From contig NZ_JACJIM010000006.1 in assembly GCF_014138435.1 (NCBI RefSeq), positions 1 to 64,000 on the forward strand: DNA of 64,000 nt. The letters run 5' to 3'. The translations under genes and the position numbers were made by a program. The notes under the pieces were generated by a model. It made no database searches. It was not told where the DNA came from and saw nothing but the letters and a program-made list of their open reading frames with translations. The DNA is from Methylobacterium fujisawaense (GTDB lineage: Bacteria > Pseudomonadota > Alphaproteobacteria > Rhizobiales > Beijerinckiaceae). This document shows, piece after piece, positions 1 to 8,892 of the stretch (its first letter is position 1; each line of letters starts with the position of its first letter).

Positions 1-954
1 AGATCGGCACAAGTCTCTCACGCCAGACCCTAAGGCCTGGCCGCAAGGACAAACGCCGCCCGCGTCTCCCTTCCTCAATTCCAACTTGTCAAAGATCAGT
101 AATCACTCTCGTAATTACCTTTCGAGGAGAAGTCAAGTACCTCGGCTTTCGCCAGATCTACTTTTCTAAACCTCGGGAAGTCCGTCCGACCCGCTCCGTT
201 TTTCTTCCGGACCGCGTCGGGAGGCGCCGTATAAGCCGCCCCAGACTTCCGTGTCAACCGCCCTTTTTCCCGGCGAAAGAACCGAACCGGTCGAGCCGGT
301 CTCCGGTGCCTCCGTCGACAAAGCGCAACGCAGAACGGCCCGGGGGCCCTTCGGTGAAGCGCTGGACGATGGACGCTCCCTCAGTCGCCGCGTGCGGGTT
401 GAGCCTGGGCTCAAGTCCGACGACCATCCGACCCTGAGGGTCGTCGCTGGCCGGCGATGCTGCTGGAAGGACCGGAGGACGGCGTGCCGTCGCGTCCGGT
501 GAAGCGGATGTAGTGGGGCTCGCCGCGCGACGCAAGGGGCCGGGCGCAGGCCGGCCAAGCCCGGGATGCACACCTCCGCATCCGCGCCCGACCGACCGCC
601 GCCGCCGCATCGCCTGGGTCCTCCGCGGACCGGCGCTCTGGCAAGCGTCCTGTCCGGGCGCCCGAACCGATCCCCCTCGCGCGGCCGACAGGCCGGGCGC
701 TCCGGCCGGAAATCTGCGGATCGCCGCGATCGCCGACGCCCGCCCCCGCCCGCGGCTCCCTGAAGAGTACCGGGCTCATGGCATGAGCGCAGCGGACCGG
801 GCGGCGGCGAGCGACACGATCGCATTCGCAGTCTTGAACGCAGATCAAGCCCGCGATCTTCTGGTCCTTAAAGATGGAATTAGCATCTTCGCATCTATGG
901 AGTCCCTGTTTCCAGCCGCAGCTTGCCCGGCGGCTCACTCCGAGGCCCCTTGGC
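1..954. other. No supportable gene
   Basis: Open frames exist on both strands here, as expected in GC-rich DNA, but they overlap one another, are rich in Arg, Pro and Gly, and match no family I recognise. The last 70 bases before 955 are less GC-rich and probably hold the promoter of the following GGDEF-EAL gene. I see no rRNA, tRNA or transposase remnant that I can defend. Confidence 0.4.
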
Positions 955-2679
955 ATGCGCGCGGATCCCCAGCCTGCCGACCTGTCGCGCCGGGAGGCGG
1001 CGCGTCCGCCCCTGTCGGAGCGGGGCGTCGGGCGCGATCCCCTGCTCCCCTTTCTCGACGCGGTCCGGCAGGGTCTGCTGATGATCGACCCCACCGGGAC
1101 GGTCATCGCGGCGAACGCCCCGGCCCGGCAGCTCCTGGCCGGCCTCAATGTCACGCTGCGGGTGCAGGCTTCGGCGATCCCGCTGCTGCGGGCCCTGCGG
1201 GCCGGGACCGCCCCGCCGCGGGGCGCTCTGCTGCGCAGCCTCCGCCGCGCGCTGGCCCGGCGGCAGCCGGTCGTGTTCGAGTTGCGGCACCGGGACCACA
1301 CGGTCCAGGTGGAACTCCATCCCCTCGCGACGGGCGGCTGGGTCGTCTCGCTGGAGGATGTCAGCACCCGGAAGGCCACGGAAGCCCGGGCCGACGCGAT
1401 GGCGCGGCGCGATCCCCTCACCGGTCTGCCGAACCGCCTGCTCCTGCGCGAGCGTCTCGCCGAGGCTCTCGCGCGTCTCGCGCGCACGGGCGAGTGCTGT
1501 GCCTTGCTGCTGATCGACCTCGATCGGTTCAAGCCGGTCAACGACACGCTCGGTCATCCGATCGGCGACGCGCTGCTGGAGACGGTCGCCGACCGCCTGC
1601 GCTCGACGGTGCGGCCCACCGACACGGTGGCGCGGATCGGCGGCGACGAGTTCGTCATCCTCCAGGCCGGGATCCGCGACGCGGCGGGCACGCAGGCCCT
1701 TGCCCGCCGCGTCGTCGACCTGATCGGCCGCACCTACATGGTGGAGGGCCATCTCCTGACGATCGGCGCCAGCGTCGGCGTGGCGCTGGCCCCCGAGGAC
1801 GGGACCGACGCCGACCGGCTCCTGAAGAACGCCGACCTCGCCCTCTACCGGGCCAAGCTCGACGGCCGCGGCACCTACCGGTTCTTCGAGCCGGAGATGG
1901 ATGCGCGCATGCAGGCGCGCCGCAAGCTCGAACTCGACCTGCGGCAGGCGCTCGCCCGGCGGGAATTCCAGTTGCACTTCCAGCCGCAATTGCAGCTCGC
2001 GAGCGGCACGCTGATCGGCTGCGAGGCCCTGATCCGGTGGCGCCATCCCGAACGCGGGTTGGTCTCGCCCCTCGATTTCATCCCGCTTGCCGAGGAGATC
2101 GGCCTCATCGTCCCGATCGGCGAGTGGGTCGTCCGCCAGGCCTGCCGCGACGCCATGACCTGGCCGGAGCACATGTCGGTGGCGGTCAACGTCTCGCCGG
2201 CGCAGTTCAAGAGCGACCGGCTGGTGGAGACGATCATCTCGGCCCTGGCCGGCTCGGGGCTGCCCGCCCGGCGGCTGGAGGTGGAGATCACCGAGGGCGT
2301 GCTGCTGCAGGAGAACGACAGGACGCTCCAGACCCTGCACCGGCTGCGGGAACTCGGCGTGCGCGTCTCCATGGACGATTTCGGCACCGGCTACTCGTCG
2401 CTGAGCTACCTGCGCTCGTTCCCCTTCGACAAGATCAAGATCGACCGTTCCTTCGTGAAGGATCTGACCAGCAAGCCCGACGGCGAGGCGATCATCCGGG
2501 CGATCGCCGGCCTGGGCAAGAGCCTGGGCATGACCACCGTCGCCGAGGGCGTCGAGACGGCCGAGCAGATGCAGCGCATCCGCCTGGAGGGCTGCACCGA
2601 CGTGCAGGGCTACCTCATCAGCAAGCCCGTACCCGCCGAGGACCTGCGCCAGGTCTTCGCCGGCTTTCCGCAGACCTGA
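955..2679 (+). CDS. PAS-GGDEF-EAL cyclic-di-GMP turnover protein
   Basis: A 574-residue soluble protein that can make and degrade cyclic-di-GMP. A PAS-like segment (about residues 25-135) precedes a GGDEF domain with intact GGDEF at 229-233 and an RxxD inhibitory site (RPTD) five residues before it. The EAL domain starts with EAL at 357-359 and keeps the NVSP, EITE, DDFGTGYSSL, KIDRSFV and EGVET motifs, so both halves look catalytically competent. No membrane segment is seen. An in-frame ATG exists at 874, but family similarity starts only after 955, so I prefer 955. The BLUF gene follows after 27 bp on the same strand, suggesting a shared transcript and light control. Whether synthase or phosphodiesterase activity dominates cannot be read from sequence. 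Confidence 0.9.
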   Translation: MRADPQPADLSRREAARPPLSERGVGRDPLLPFLDAVRQGLLMIDPTGTVIAANAPARQLLAGLNVTLRVQASAIPLLRALRAGTAPPRGALLRSLRRALARRQPVVFELRHRDHTVQVELHPLATGGWVVSLEDVSTRKATEARADAMARRDPLTGLPNRLLLRERLAEALARLARTGECCALLLIDLDRFKPVNDTLGHPIGDALLETVADRLRSTVRPTDTVARIGGDEFVILQAGIRDAAGTQALARRVVDLIGRTYMVEGHLLTIGASVGVALAPEDGTDADRLLKNADLALYRAKLDGRGTYRFFEPEMDARMQARRKLELDLRQALARREFQLHFQPQLQLASGTLIGCEALIRWRHPERGLVSPLDFIPLAEEIGLIVPIGEWVVRQACRDAMTWPEHMSVAVNVSPAQFKSDRLVETIISALAGSGLPARRLEVEITEGVLLQENDRTLQTLHRLRELGVRVSMDDFGTGYSSLSYLRSFPFDKIKIDRSFVKDLTSKPDGEAIIRAIAGLGKSLGMTTVAEGVETAEQMQRIRLEGCTDVQGYLISKPVPAEDLRQVFAGFPQT

Positions 2680-2706
2680 TCACTCTCCCCTTCGGAACGC
2701 CTTGCC

Positions 2707-3687
2707 ATGAGCGACCTCTACCGTCTCGTCTATGCCAGCAAGAACCTGCTGCAGGGCTCGGAGCCGGAGGTGATGGCCGCGGTCCGCCAGATCCTGGACG
2801 CGTCCCAGCGGAACAACGCGGCCCTCGGGGTAACCGGCGCCCTGATGTTCAACGCGGGCGCCTTTGCGCAGGTGCTCGAAGGTCCGCGTCGGGGGGTCGA
2901 GACGACCTTCGAGCGGATCCAGCGCGACCTGCGGCACGACGACGTCACGGTCCTGCAATGCGGCCCGGCGGAGAGCCGCGCCTTCGCCAACTGGTCGATG
3001 GCGTTCGTGGGCCAGTCGTCCAGCGGGCAGGCCCGCTTCAGCAGCCTCTCGGCCGAGAGCGGCTTCGACCTCGCGCGCCTCGACGGCGACCGGGTCTTCG
3101 CCATGCTGCACGGGCTCGTTCTCGAGGAAGAGGGATTTCCGGTCGTGGGGGCCGATCCCGTGGCGACAGCTATCTCGGAGACCGCCCCCGTGGAGGCCGC
3201 TCCCTTGAAGAGCGCTCCCGTGGAGAGCGCGCCCTTGGCGGCCGGGCCCGAGCCGCGGACGGCTGCCGGGCTCGACGTCGCGCAGGTGCGGGCCGAGATC
3301 GCGCGGCTGCGTCCGGAGCCCGCATCCCAGGCCCCGGCGCCGGCTCCTGCCGGGTCGGATCGGGCGCCGCGGGCCGCACCGGTCCTGCGTCGCCCCGCCG
3401 GGACGCGCGGCGCGGCCGAAGCCGCCCTCAGTGTGCTCAAGGCGGCCCTGGCGAGCGAGCGGCAGCGTACGACCGACCTGCGGGCGGAGATCGACGGCCT
3501 GCGCGTCGCACTGGCCGCCTCCGCGGACCGGCTTGAGGGCCTGCGCGACGAACGGGACCTGTGGGCCGGACGGGCCGGTCTCCTGGCCCGCACCCTGGCG
3601 CAGGAGGCCGATGGCGTGCGGGCCGCCGCACCGGCCGTGCCGGACGAGACGCCACCGGCGGCGGTGCGCGACACCCGCACCGCCTGA
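2707..3687 (+). CDS. BLUF-domain blue-light photoreceptor with coiled-coil tail
   Basis: A 326-residue protein. Residues 1-102 form a BLUF domain, which binds FAD and senses blue light. The photocycle residues are present: Tyr9, Asn37 and Gln55, and the WSM triplet (Trp96, Met98) matches the AppA-type Trp/Met pair. Residues about 155-185 carry a short Ala/Pro/Glu repeat (APVEAAP, APLKSAP, APVESAP), and about 235-310 form a predicted coiled coil rich in Leu, Ala and Arg. There is no fused output domain, so the tail is the likely partner-binding part. The GGDEF-EAL gene lies 27 bp upstream, which makes it the obvious partner by analogy with fused BLUF-EAL proteins such as BlrP1; that pairing is inference. 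Confidence 0.9.
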   Translation: MSDLYRLVYASKNLLQGSEPEVMAAVRQILDASQRNNAALGVTGALMFNAGAFAQVLEGPRRGVETTFERIQRDLRHDDVTVLQCGPAESRAFANWSMAFVGQSSSGQARFSSLSAESGFDLARLDGDRVFAMLHGLVLEEEGFPVVGADPVATAISETAPVEAAPLKSAPVESAPLAAGPEPRTAAGLDVAQVRAEIARLRPEPASQAPAPAPAGSDRAPRAAPVLRRPAGTRGAAEAALSVLKAALASERQRTTDLRAEIDGLRVALAASADRLEGLRDERDLWAGRAGLLARTLAQEADGVRAAAPAVPDETPPAAVRDTRTA

Positions 3688-4086
3688 CTCCGCCGCGGCG
3701 GGCGGGCGAAAGGGTGTCATCGTGGCCGACCTTGAGGGACCCGATGACGCGGCCGCACGACCTCCGGAGCCCCCGGGCATGACCGGTGGCGCCCTGGGCC
3801 TGCGCCTGTCCGCCATCGACAGGACCACCCTGTTCGACGCGTTCACCCCGCAGCACGCACAAGGCCTGCGGCACTGGCACGCGGTCGTCATGCCCGGCCA
3901 AGGTGGCGACCCGACCGCCGGGGCGACACAGTCCTGCGCTACGGACTGTCCACCGTGATGCTCGGTTATCGGGGGGCGGCCCTGCTGCGCGCGGGGATCC
4001 GACGGGACAGGTCTTCGCCGGCATGGCGCCGTGGCCGTGGCATCACCGGGCGCTGACTCTCCCAGCATGAACGCGGGATCGTTCTC
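3688..4086. other. Intergenic, no gene seen
   Basis: About 400 bases between the BLUF gene and the metB promoter. Short open frames occur on both strands, but none resembles a known protein or has a convincing ribosome-binding site. Confidence 0.4.
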
Positions 4087-4117
4087 TTGAAAGTCTGATA
4101 CGTTCTGCATAAAGAAC
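4087..4117 (+). promoter_or_regulatory. Candidate metB promoter with dyad
   Basis: TTGAAA at 4087-4092 and TAAAGA at 4110-4115 are 17 bases apart and could be -35 and -10 elements. The inverted repeat GTTCT-N6-AGAAC (4102-4117) overlaps the -10 and could be an operator. It lies 55 bases before the metB start. It does not fit the alphaproteobacterial LexA repeat GTTC-N7-GTTC. Confidence 0.35.
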
Positions 4118-4171
4118 GCCCGTTCGCTCCGGTTGGACGGTGCGGACGATCTCTGCGTGGAGGACGAGGCG

Positions 4172-5332
4172 ATGTCAGAGGGATTTGCGGCCCGTACCGT
4201 TGCGGCGGCCAACGGCGTGGCCCAGGACGCGGCCTTCGGCGCGGTGATTGCGCCGATCCACCTGTCGACGACCTTCAAGTTCCCGGCCTTCGAGCAGGCC
4301 GGACCCTATGACTACTCGCGTCTCGGCAACCCCACGCGGGACGCCCTCGCCGACACGATCGCCAAGCTCGAGGGCGGCGCCCGCGCCGTCATGGTGGCGA
4401 GCGGCATGGCGGCCCTCGATCTCGCGCTGTCGAGCGTGCGGCCGGGCGATCTCCTGGTCGCGCCGCACGATTGCTACGGCGGGACTCACCGGCTGTTGAG
4501 CTTCCGCGCCGCCCGCGGGCATTACCGCGTGGCCTTCGTGGACCAGACCGATCTGGACGCGCGGGCGGCGGCCCTGGCCGAGGGGCCGAAGGTCGTGCTG
4601 ATCGAAACGCCCAGCAACCCGCTGATGCGCGTGGTGGATATCCGACGCATCACCGCGGACGCGAAGGCGGCCGGCGCGCTGGCCGTGGTGGACAACACCT
4701 TCCTGTCGCCCGCCCTGCAGCAGCCGATCGCCCTCGGGGCGGATCTGGTCGTCCATTCCACCACCAAGTTCCTGAACGGCCATTCCGACGTCATCGGCGG
4801 GGTCGTGGTCGCCGCCGACAAGGCCGTTGGGGAGGAACTCGCCGCCTGGGCGAACACGATCGGGGTCACGGGCTCGCCCCTCGACGCTTATCTGACACTC
4901 CGTGGCCTGCGCACCCTGTTCGTGCGGGTGGAGCAGCAGCAGCGCAACGCCGCCGTCCTGGCGGCCTTCCTGGAGGCGCATCCGGCGGTGGCCCGCGTGC
5001 ATTACCCGGGTCTGCCTACCGATCCGGGACATGCCCTGGCGAAGACGCAGCAGGCGGGCTTCGGCGCCATGCTGAGCTTCGAGCTCGCCGGGGGCCGTGC
5101 GGCGGTGAAGACCTTCGTGGAGGCCCTGCGGGTGTTCACGCTGGCCGAATCCCTGGGCGGCGTCGAGAGCCTGATCGCCCATCCGCCGACCATGACGCAT
5201 GCGGCCATGGATCCGGAGGCGCGCGCCATCGCGGGCATCACCGACGGGCTGCTGCGTCTCTCTGTCGGCCTGGAGGCGGAAGCCGACCTGCTGGCCGACC
5301 TGTCGCGGGCCTTCGAGGCCCTGGACGGCTGA
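4172..5332 (+). CDS. metB: Cystathionine gamma-synthase
   Basis: A cytoplasmic PLP enzyme of the trans-sulfuration family that joins an activated homoserine ester to cysteine to give cystathionine, a step of methionine synthesis. The 386-residue length equals that of E. coli MetB, and many blocks match it: DYSRLGNPTRD, LVAPHDCYGG, VVDNTFLSPALQ, HSTTKFLNGHSD and FTLAESLGGVESLI. The PLP lysine is Lys199. I chose the ATG at 4172 because GAGGACGAGG lies just before it; a TTG at 4133 is in frame but less likely. The gene stands alone. Cystathionine beta-lyases and O-acylhomoserine sulfhydrylases are relatives, but the block pattern favours MetB. Confidence 0.88.
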   Translation: MSEGFAARTVAAANGVAQDAAFGAVIAPIHLSTTFKFPAFEQAGPYDYSRLGNPTRDALADTIAKLEGGARAVMVASGMAALDLALSSVRPGDLLVAPHDCYGGTHRLLSFRAARGHYRVAFVDQTDLDARAAALAEGPKVVLIETPSNPLMRVVDIRRITADAKAAGALAVVDNTFLSPALQQPIALGADLVVHSTTKFLNGHSDVIGGVVVAADKAVGEELAAWANTIGVTGSPLDAYLTLRGLRTLFVRVEQQQRNAAVLAAFLEAHPAVARVHYPGLPTDPGHALAKTQQAGFGAMLSFELAGGRAAVKTFVEALRVFTLAESLGGVESLIAHPPTMTHAAMDPEARAIAGITDGLLRLSVGLEAEADLLADLSRAFEALDG

Positions 5333-5341
5333 GCCGGCCGG

Positions 5342-6097
5342 TCACTCCTCCTCGACCACGCTGAACCCGGACTCGTCCTCGACCACCCGGAAACGGGCGC
5401 GCTGCACGGTCCGGGAGCGCTCGGCCGCCTCGTCGCGGCACTTGTCGACATGGGCGGCGCGGTTGACCACCTGCAGGTTCGGCGCCCCCCAATAGCCGAG
5501 CAGCACCGGCCAGGGCGCGTCGCGGTGTTCCCGCCAGACCCGGTAGAGCGGCAGGGTGTGGTCGACCTCGGCCGTCTTCAGCAGGCGTTTGCCGGTGGTG
5601 GTGCAGCGATGTCGCTGGCGGAGCTTCAGCGCCCGGACCTGGGCATGCGGCGCGATCCAGAACTTCCAGGCCGCGACACAGGCTGCGTGCCAGCCGGCAT
5701 TGGTGTTGGGGGCGCCGCGCGCCCAGAGATCCCGGTGCCAGCCGAACCGGTAGACCGGCTGACCGCAGATGCAGCAGACGCCCCGGCCGCGGGCGAAGGC
5801 CGGATCGCGGTAGGGTGCCGGCGGCATGCGGAAGCTTCCGGCCCGGCCCTCGGCCCCGAGCTGCCAGGTCCAGCCCTCCGGCGTCCCGGAGCGGGCCGCC
5901 AGCGCCCGGGCCAGCCGGTCGGCGCGGAGGATGTGGTTGCGCCAGTAGCTCTCGACGGCGAGCCGCGGTGTCGGCGGGATCAGCGGGCGCGCCAAGGCGT
6001 GCTGAAGGACCGGTGCCGGGAAGACCGACGGCAGGGCCCGTTCCAGCCGCGCCCGGGCCTGCTCGTTGCGGAGGGTGCGCCAGCTCGATGTGGTCAT
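5342..6097 (-). CDS. HNH-type nuclease-like protein
   Basis: A 251-residue protein of unknown role. The C-terminal half looks like a degenerate HNH fold: a CCICG zinc-knuckle-like motif near residue 107, then C-x2-TGKRL, VDHTLPLYRV (the Asp-His pair), NLQVV and a final HVDKC. HNH domains bind a metal and cut DNA, but I cannot tell whether this one is active. The N-terminal half is Arg-rich with no domain I recognise. It is convergent with metB (9-bp gap), and no modification methylase lies nearby, so a restriction role is unsupported. Confidence 0.65.
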   Translation of the reverse strand: MTTSSWRTLRNEQARARLERALPSVFPAPVLQHALARPLIPPTPRLAVESYWRNHILRADRLARALAARSGTPEGWTWQLGAEGRAGSFRMPPAPYRDPAFARGRGVCCICGQPVYRFGWHRDLWARGAPNTNAGWHAACVAAWKFWIAPHAQVRALKLRQRHRCTTTGKRLLKTAEVDHTLPLYRVWREHRDAPWPVLLGYWGAPNLQVVNRAAHVDKCRDEAAERSRTVQRARFRVVEDESGFSVVEEE

Positions 6098-6192
6098 GGT
6101 GGACCGGTGGTAACCCGGCCGGCGCCGCGCCGCGACGGCGCCGCTGCAACAGCGGGCGGCCCCCGCACGCCCGACCTTCAGGGTTAAGAAAA

Positions 6193-6208
6193 TGTTTCCC
6201 GTGAAACA
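6193..6208. other. parS-like centromere site
   Basis: The 16-mer TGTTTCCCGTGAAACA differs from the canonical ParB-binding parS (TGTTTCACGTGAAACA) at one central base. It lies between the HNH gene and the TonB receptor gene, outside any gene. Its exact reverse complement occurs at 34401-34416. ParB binding and an origin-proximal location are inferred. Confidence 0.65.
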
Positions 6209-6250
6209 TCGCGCGGCTCGTCAGAAGCAGCATGGCCGCTCCGGTCCGGC

Positions 6251-8458
6251 TCAGAGATCCACCCCCATCGACAGGAGGTAGGTGCGCGGCGCGCCCTGAA
6301 AGAAGGTGCCGAACGACGCGACCCCGGTCCAGTACCGCGCGTCGGTCACGTTGAGGACGCTGGCCCGGAAGGTCGTCGGCCGCTCGGCGACGAGGGTCGT
6401 GTAGCGCAGGCCAAGGTCGAGGCGGGCCCAGGCCGGCAGGGCCTGGGTGTTCGCGAGGTCGACGAACTGCCGCCCGGTGGAGATGACGGCGCCGTTGAGC
6501 GTCAGGCCGGGCAGCCCGGGCAGGTCCCACTCGGCGCCCAGGCTCGCCTGGGCCTCCGGCACGCCGATCGGCCGGTGCCCGCGATTGGCGGCGAGCGCCG
6601 TCCGGACGAGGCGTCCGTCCAGCAGGGTCACGCCGCCGACCACGCGCACCTGCGGCGTGATCTCGCCAAACAGGCTCAGCTCGAGGCCGCCGACGCGCTG
6701 CTCGCCGGTCGCCGCGAAGCGCCCCTGCGGGCCGAGTTCGCCCGCGGGCTTCGTGATCCGGAAGGCGCCAAGCGTGGCGCCGAACCGGCCGAGATCGAGC
6801 TTCACACCCGCCTCGACCTGTCGGGCCACGTAGGGAGCGAGGATCGTGCCGGAATTGGTCGCCACCGCCGGGGCCACGTCGCCGCGGCTCAGGCCCTCGA
6901 TGTAGTTGCCGTAGAGCGAGACCGAGTCCCAGGGCCGCACCACGAGACCGACCATCGGGGTCGTGGCGCTCTTGTCGTACGACGAGGCCAGCGTGCCGAC
7001 ATTCGACAGGTAATTGTGCGCCTCCACGCGCTGGCGGCGCACACCCAGGGTCAGCAGGACGCGCTCGTCGAGGGCCGACAGCGTGTCGGCCACCGCGATC
7101 CCCGACAGGGTGCTGTCGGACAGGCGGGGCCGGCCGATGCCGTAGATCGGCGCGATGTACGGGACGAGGGCCGGCACGTAGAGGTTCGACAGGTAGGCGC
7201 CCCGGCCGGGCGAGAACCGCCGTCCCGTCGCCTCGTCGTACACGGAGCCCTGAAGCGTGAGGGCGTGGCGGATGAATCCGGTCTCGAACCGGGCCCGGAC
7301 GCCGGCGTCGTAGGTGAGCCGGTCGACGCCGAGGGCGTAGAATTGCGGCGTGCTGGTCGTGTCGCCGCGGCCGTTGAGGATCGTCGGTGCCGATTGGAAG
7401 TACCGCTCCACTCCGGTCTGCCCGCCGCCGACATCCGCGAACAGCGTGACCTGATCGGTCAGGTCGTACTCGGTGCGCAGCAGGCCGCCGCGATCGTCGA
7501 CGTCCGAGTATTCCCAGGGCTGGGTCAGGTTCAGGCGACCGTCGGGCGCCCGCGGTACGGGCACGCCGGCCCGCAGGAGGAACGGGCGCAGCGGCGCGTT
7601 GAAGCGGTCCGTCTGCGCCAGCAGGTAGAGCCACGCGCGGAACCGGTCACCCTGGTAGTCGAGGGCCAGGGCCCCGACGCCGGTCGTCTCAGTCTGGCGG
7701 TCGAAGGGCGTGGCGCCGCCGTGCAGGCTGCCGACGACGCGGGCGCCCCATTCCCGTCCCGGCCCCCAGCGGCGGGCGACGTCGACCTGGCTGCCGCCCC
7801 AGGCGGTCGAGCCGTAATCCAGGGTGACGCGGGTCAGGTCCGCGCCGGCGCGCTTCGGGACGATATTGACCACGCCGCCGACCGCGCCGTTCGGCGACAC
7901 CCCCGTGAGGGCGGCGGACGGCCCCTTTAGGACCTCGATGCGCTCCACGTAGTCGGTGAAGATGCGGAAGCTCGGGGCAATGCCGTAGAGCCCGTCGAAG
8001 GCGACCTCGCCGCTGGTGTTCTCGTTGGACGGGAAGCCCCGGATGGAGAAGGAGTCGAACGGCGCCCCCGTGGTCTGGGTGGCGCGCACCGACGGGTCGA
8101 GGACCAGGGTCTCGGACACCGTCCGCGCCTGCCGGTCCCGGATGAGCGTGTCGGTGTAGCTGGCGATGCTGAAGGGCGCCTTCTGGATCTCGGTATCGCC
8201 CAGCAGGCCGAGGCGACCGCCCCGCGCCACCTGACCGCCGGCATAGGCCGGGACCGGTCCGCGCGGCGCGGCCGCGCTCGCGACCGAGATTTCGTCGAGC
8301 TGGACCTCCCGGCCGGCCCCGGCCTCCTCCGCGCGGGCCGCGTGCAGCCCGGAACCGACGAAGCCCAGCAGGACAGCCATCGGGAGAACCGGCCGGGCCG
8401 CGCGCCGCCGGCGCCGGTTCCGCGCGGAAACCGACACCGAGAAATCTTGAGACCGCAT
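6251..8458 (-). CDS. TonB-dependent siderophore receptor
   Basis: A 735-residue outer-membrane receptor for ferric siderophore uptake, powered by TonB-ExbBD. It starts with an Arg-rich stretch and a signal peptide ending near ARAEE (about residue 45). A TonB-box-like LDEISVASA follows, then a plug domain (about 80-200) with SIRGF and VEVLKGPSAALTG-like motifs (here IEVLKGPSAALTG), then a long beta-barrel. The last residue is Leu, not the usual Phe. The substrate cannot be told from sequence; FpvA/FhuA-like receptors are closest in layout. No transporter genes are adjacent. An AT-rich palindrome 74 bases upstream may be an iron-regulator site. Confidence 0.88.
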   Translation of the reverse strand: MRSQDFSVSVSARNRRRRRAARPVLPMAVLLGFVGSGLHAARAEEAGAGREVQLDEISVASAAAPRGPVPAYAGGQVARGGRLGLLGDTEIQKAPFSIASYTDTLIRDRQARTVSETLVLDPSVRATQTTGAPFDSFSIRGFPSNENTSGEVAFDGLYGIAPSFRIFTDYVERIEVLKGPSAALTGVSPNGAVGGVVNIVPKRAGADLTRVTLDYGSTAWGGSQVDVARRWGPGREWGARVVGSLHGGATPFDRQTETTGVGALALDYQGDRFRAWLYLLAQTDRFNAPLRPFLLRAGVPVPRAPDGRLNLTQPWEYSDVDDRGGLLRTEYDLTDQVTLFADVGGGQTGVERYFQSAPTILNGRGDTTSTPQFYALGVDRLTYDAGVRARFETGFIRHALTLQGSVYDEATGRRFSPGRGAYLSNLYVPALVPYIAPIYGIGRPRLSDSTLSGIAVADTLSALDERVLLTLGVRRQRVEAHNYLSNVGTLASSYDKSATTPMVGLVVRPWDSVSLYGNYIEGLSRGDVAPAVATNSGTILAPYVARQVEAGVKLDLGRFGATLGAFRITKPAGELGPQGRFAATGEQRVGGLELSLFGEITPQVRVVGGVTLLDGRLVRTALAANRGHRPIGVPEAQASLGAEWDLPGLPGLTLNGAVISTGRQFVDLANTQALPAWARLDLGLRYTTLVAERPTTFRASVLNVTDARYWTGVASFGTFFQGAPRTYLLSMGVDL

Positions 8459-8531
8459 TGTCGTGACGAAAGCTCCGAATCACGGAGCAAGGCAGCAAAT
8501 ATCTCTACGTGTGTCAAAAATACATTTGGAT

Positions 8532-8543
8532 TAATTATAATTA
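8532..8543. promoter_or_regulatory. AT-rich palindrome before the TonB receptor gene
   Basis: TAATTATAATTA is a perfect 12-bp palindrome in a strikingly AT-rich island (about 8505-8580). It lies 74 bases before the receptor start on the minus strand. Fur, Irr or RirA binding is plausible for a siderophore receptor, but the sequence matches none of their consensus sites closely. The rest of the gap (8544-8892) shows no gene. Confidence 0.35.
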
Positions 8544-8892
8544 TATTCAGCGCACGCAGGGTCGATCTACGTGATCGATATTGAGTGCGTTCTATACTGA
8601 ATTCCATTGCCGAACGACATCATTATCAGTGCCTCACTCATCATCGCACGGTCGAGCCGGCGATTTCGCGGAAGGCCGGGCCAGAGCTCGGCCGAGGCGC
8701 GCGGCCGGGATCGTCGGGCCGGGCGGGGCGTGCGGGGCCCGACACGGCCGCGATCGGGTGTGGATCGCGCGCGTCCGATCGGGTTGCCGCGGCGGAGACC
8801 GGGGCGCCCGGTTGCCAGGGTTGCCCACCCCGCCTAGACGGGCCCGGCGCGAAACGTGCCTGTCACCCCTCCTCTAGTGCAGAGGTTTTCCC

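Noticed and set aside
1..130. Possible end or leader of an rRNA operon
   Set aside because: The AT-richer stretch has no rRNA or tRNA sequence that I recognise, and no clear promoter.
513..3536. A 1007-codon open frame on the plus strand across the GGDEF-EAL and BLUF genes
   Set aside because: Arg/Pro/Gly-rich composition with no family; the two real genes explain the region in other frames.
4081..4117. LexA box before metB
   Set aside because: The GTTCT/AGAAC pair is inverted; the alphaproteobacterial LexA site is a direct repeat GTTC-N7-GTTC, absent here.
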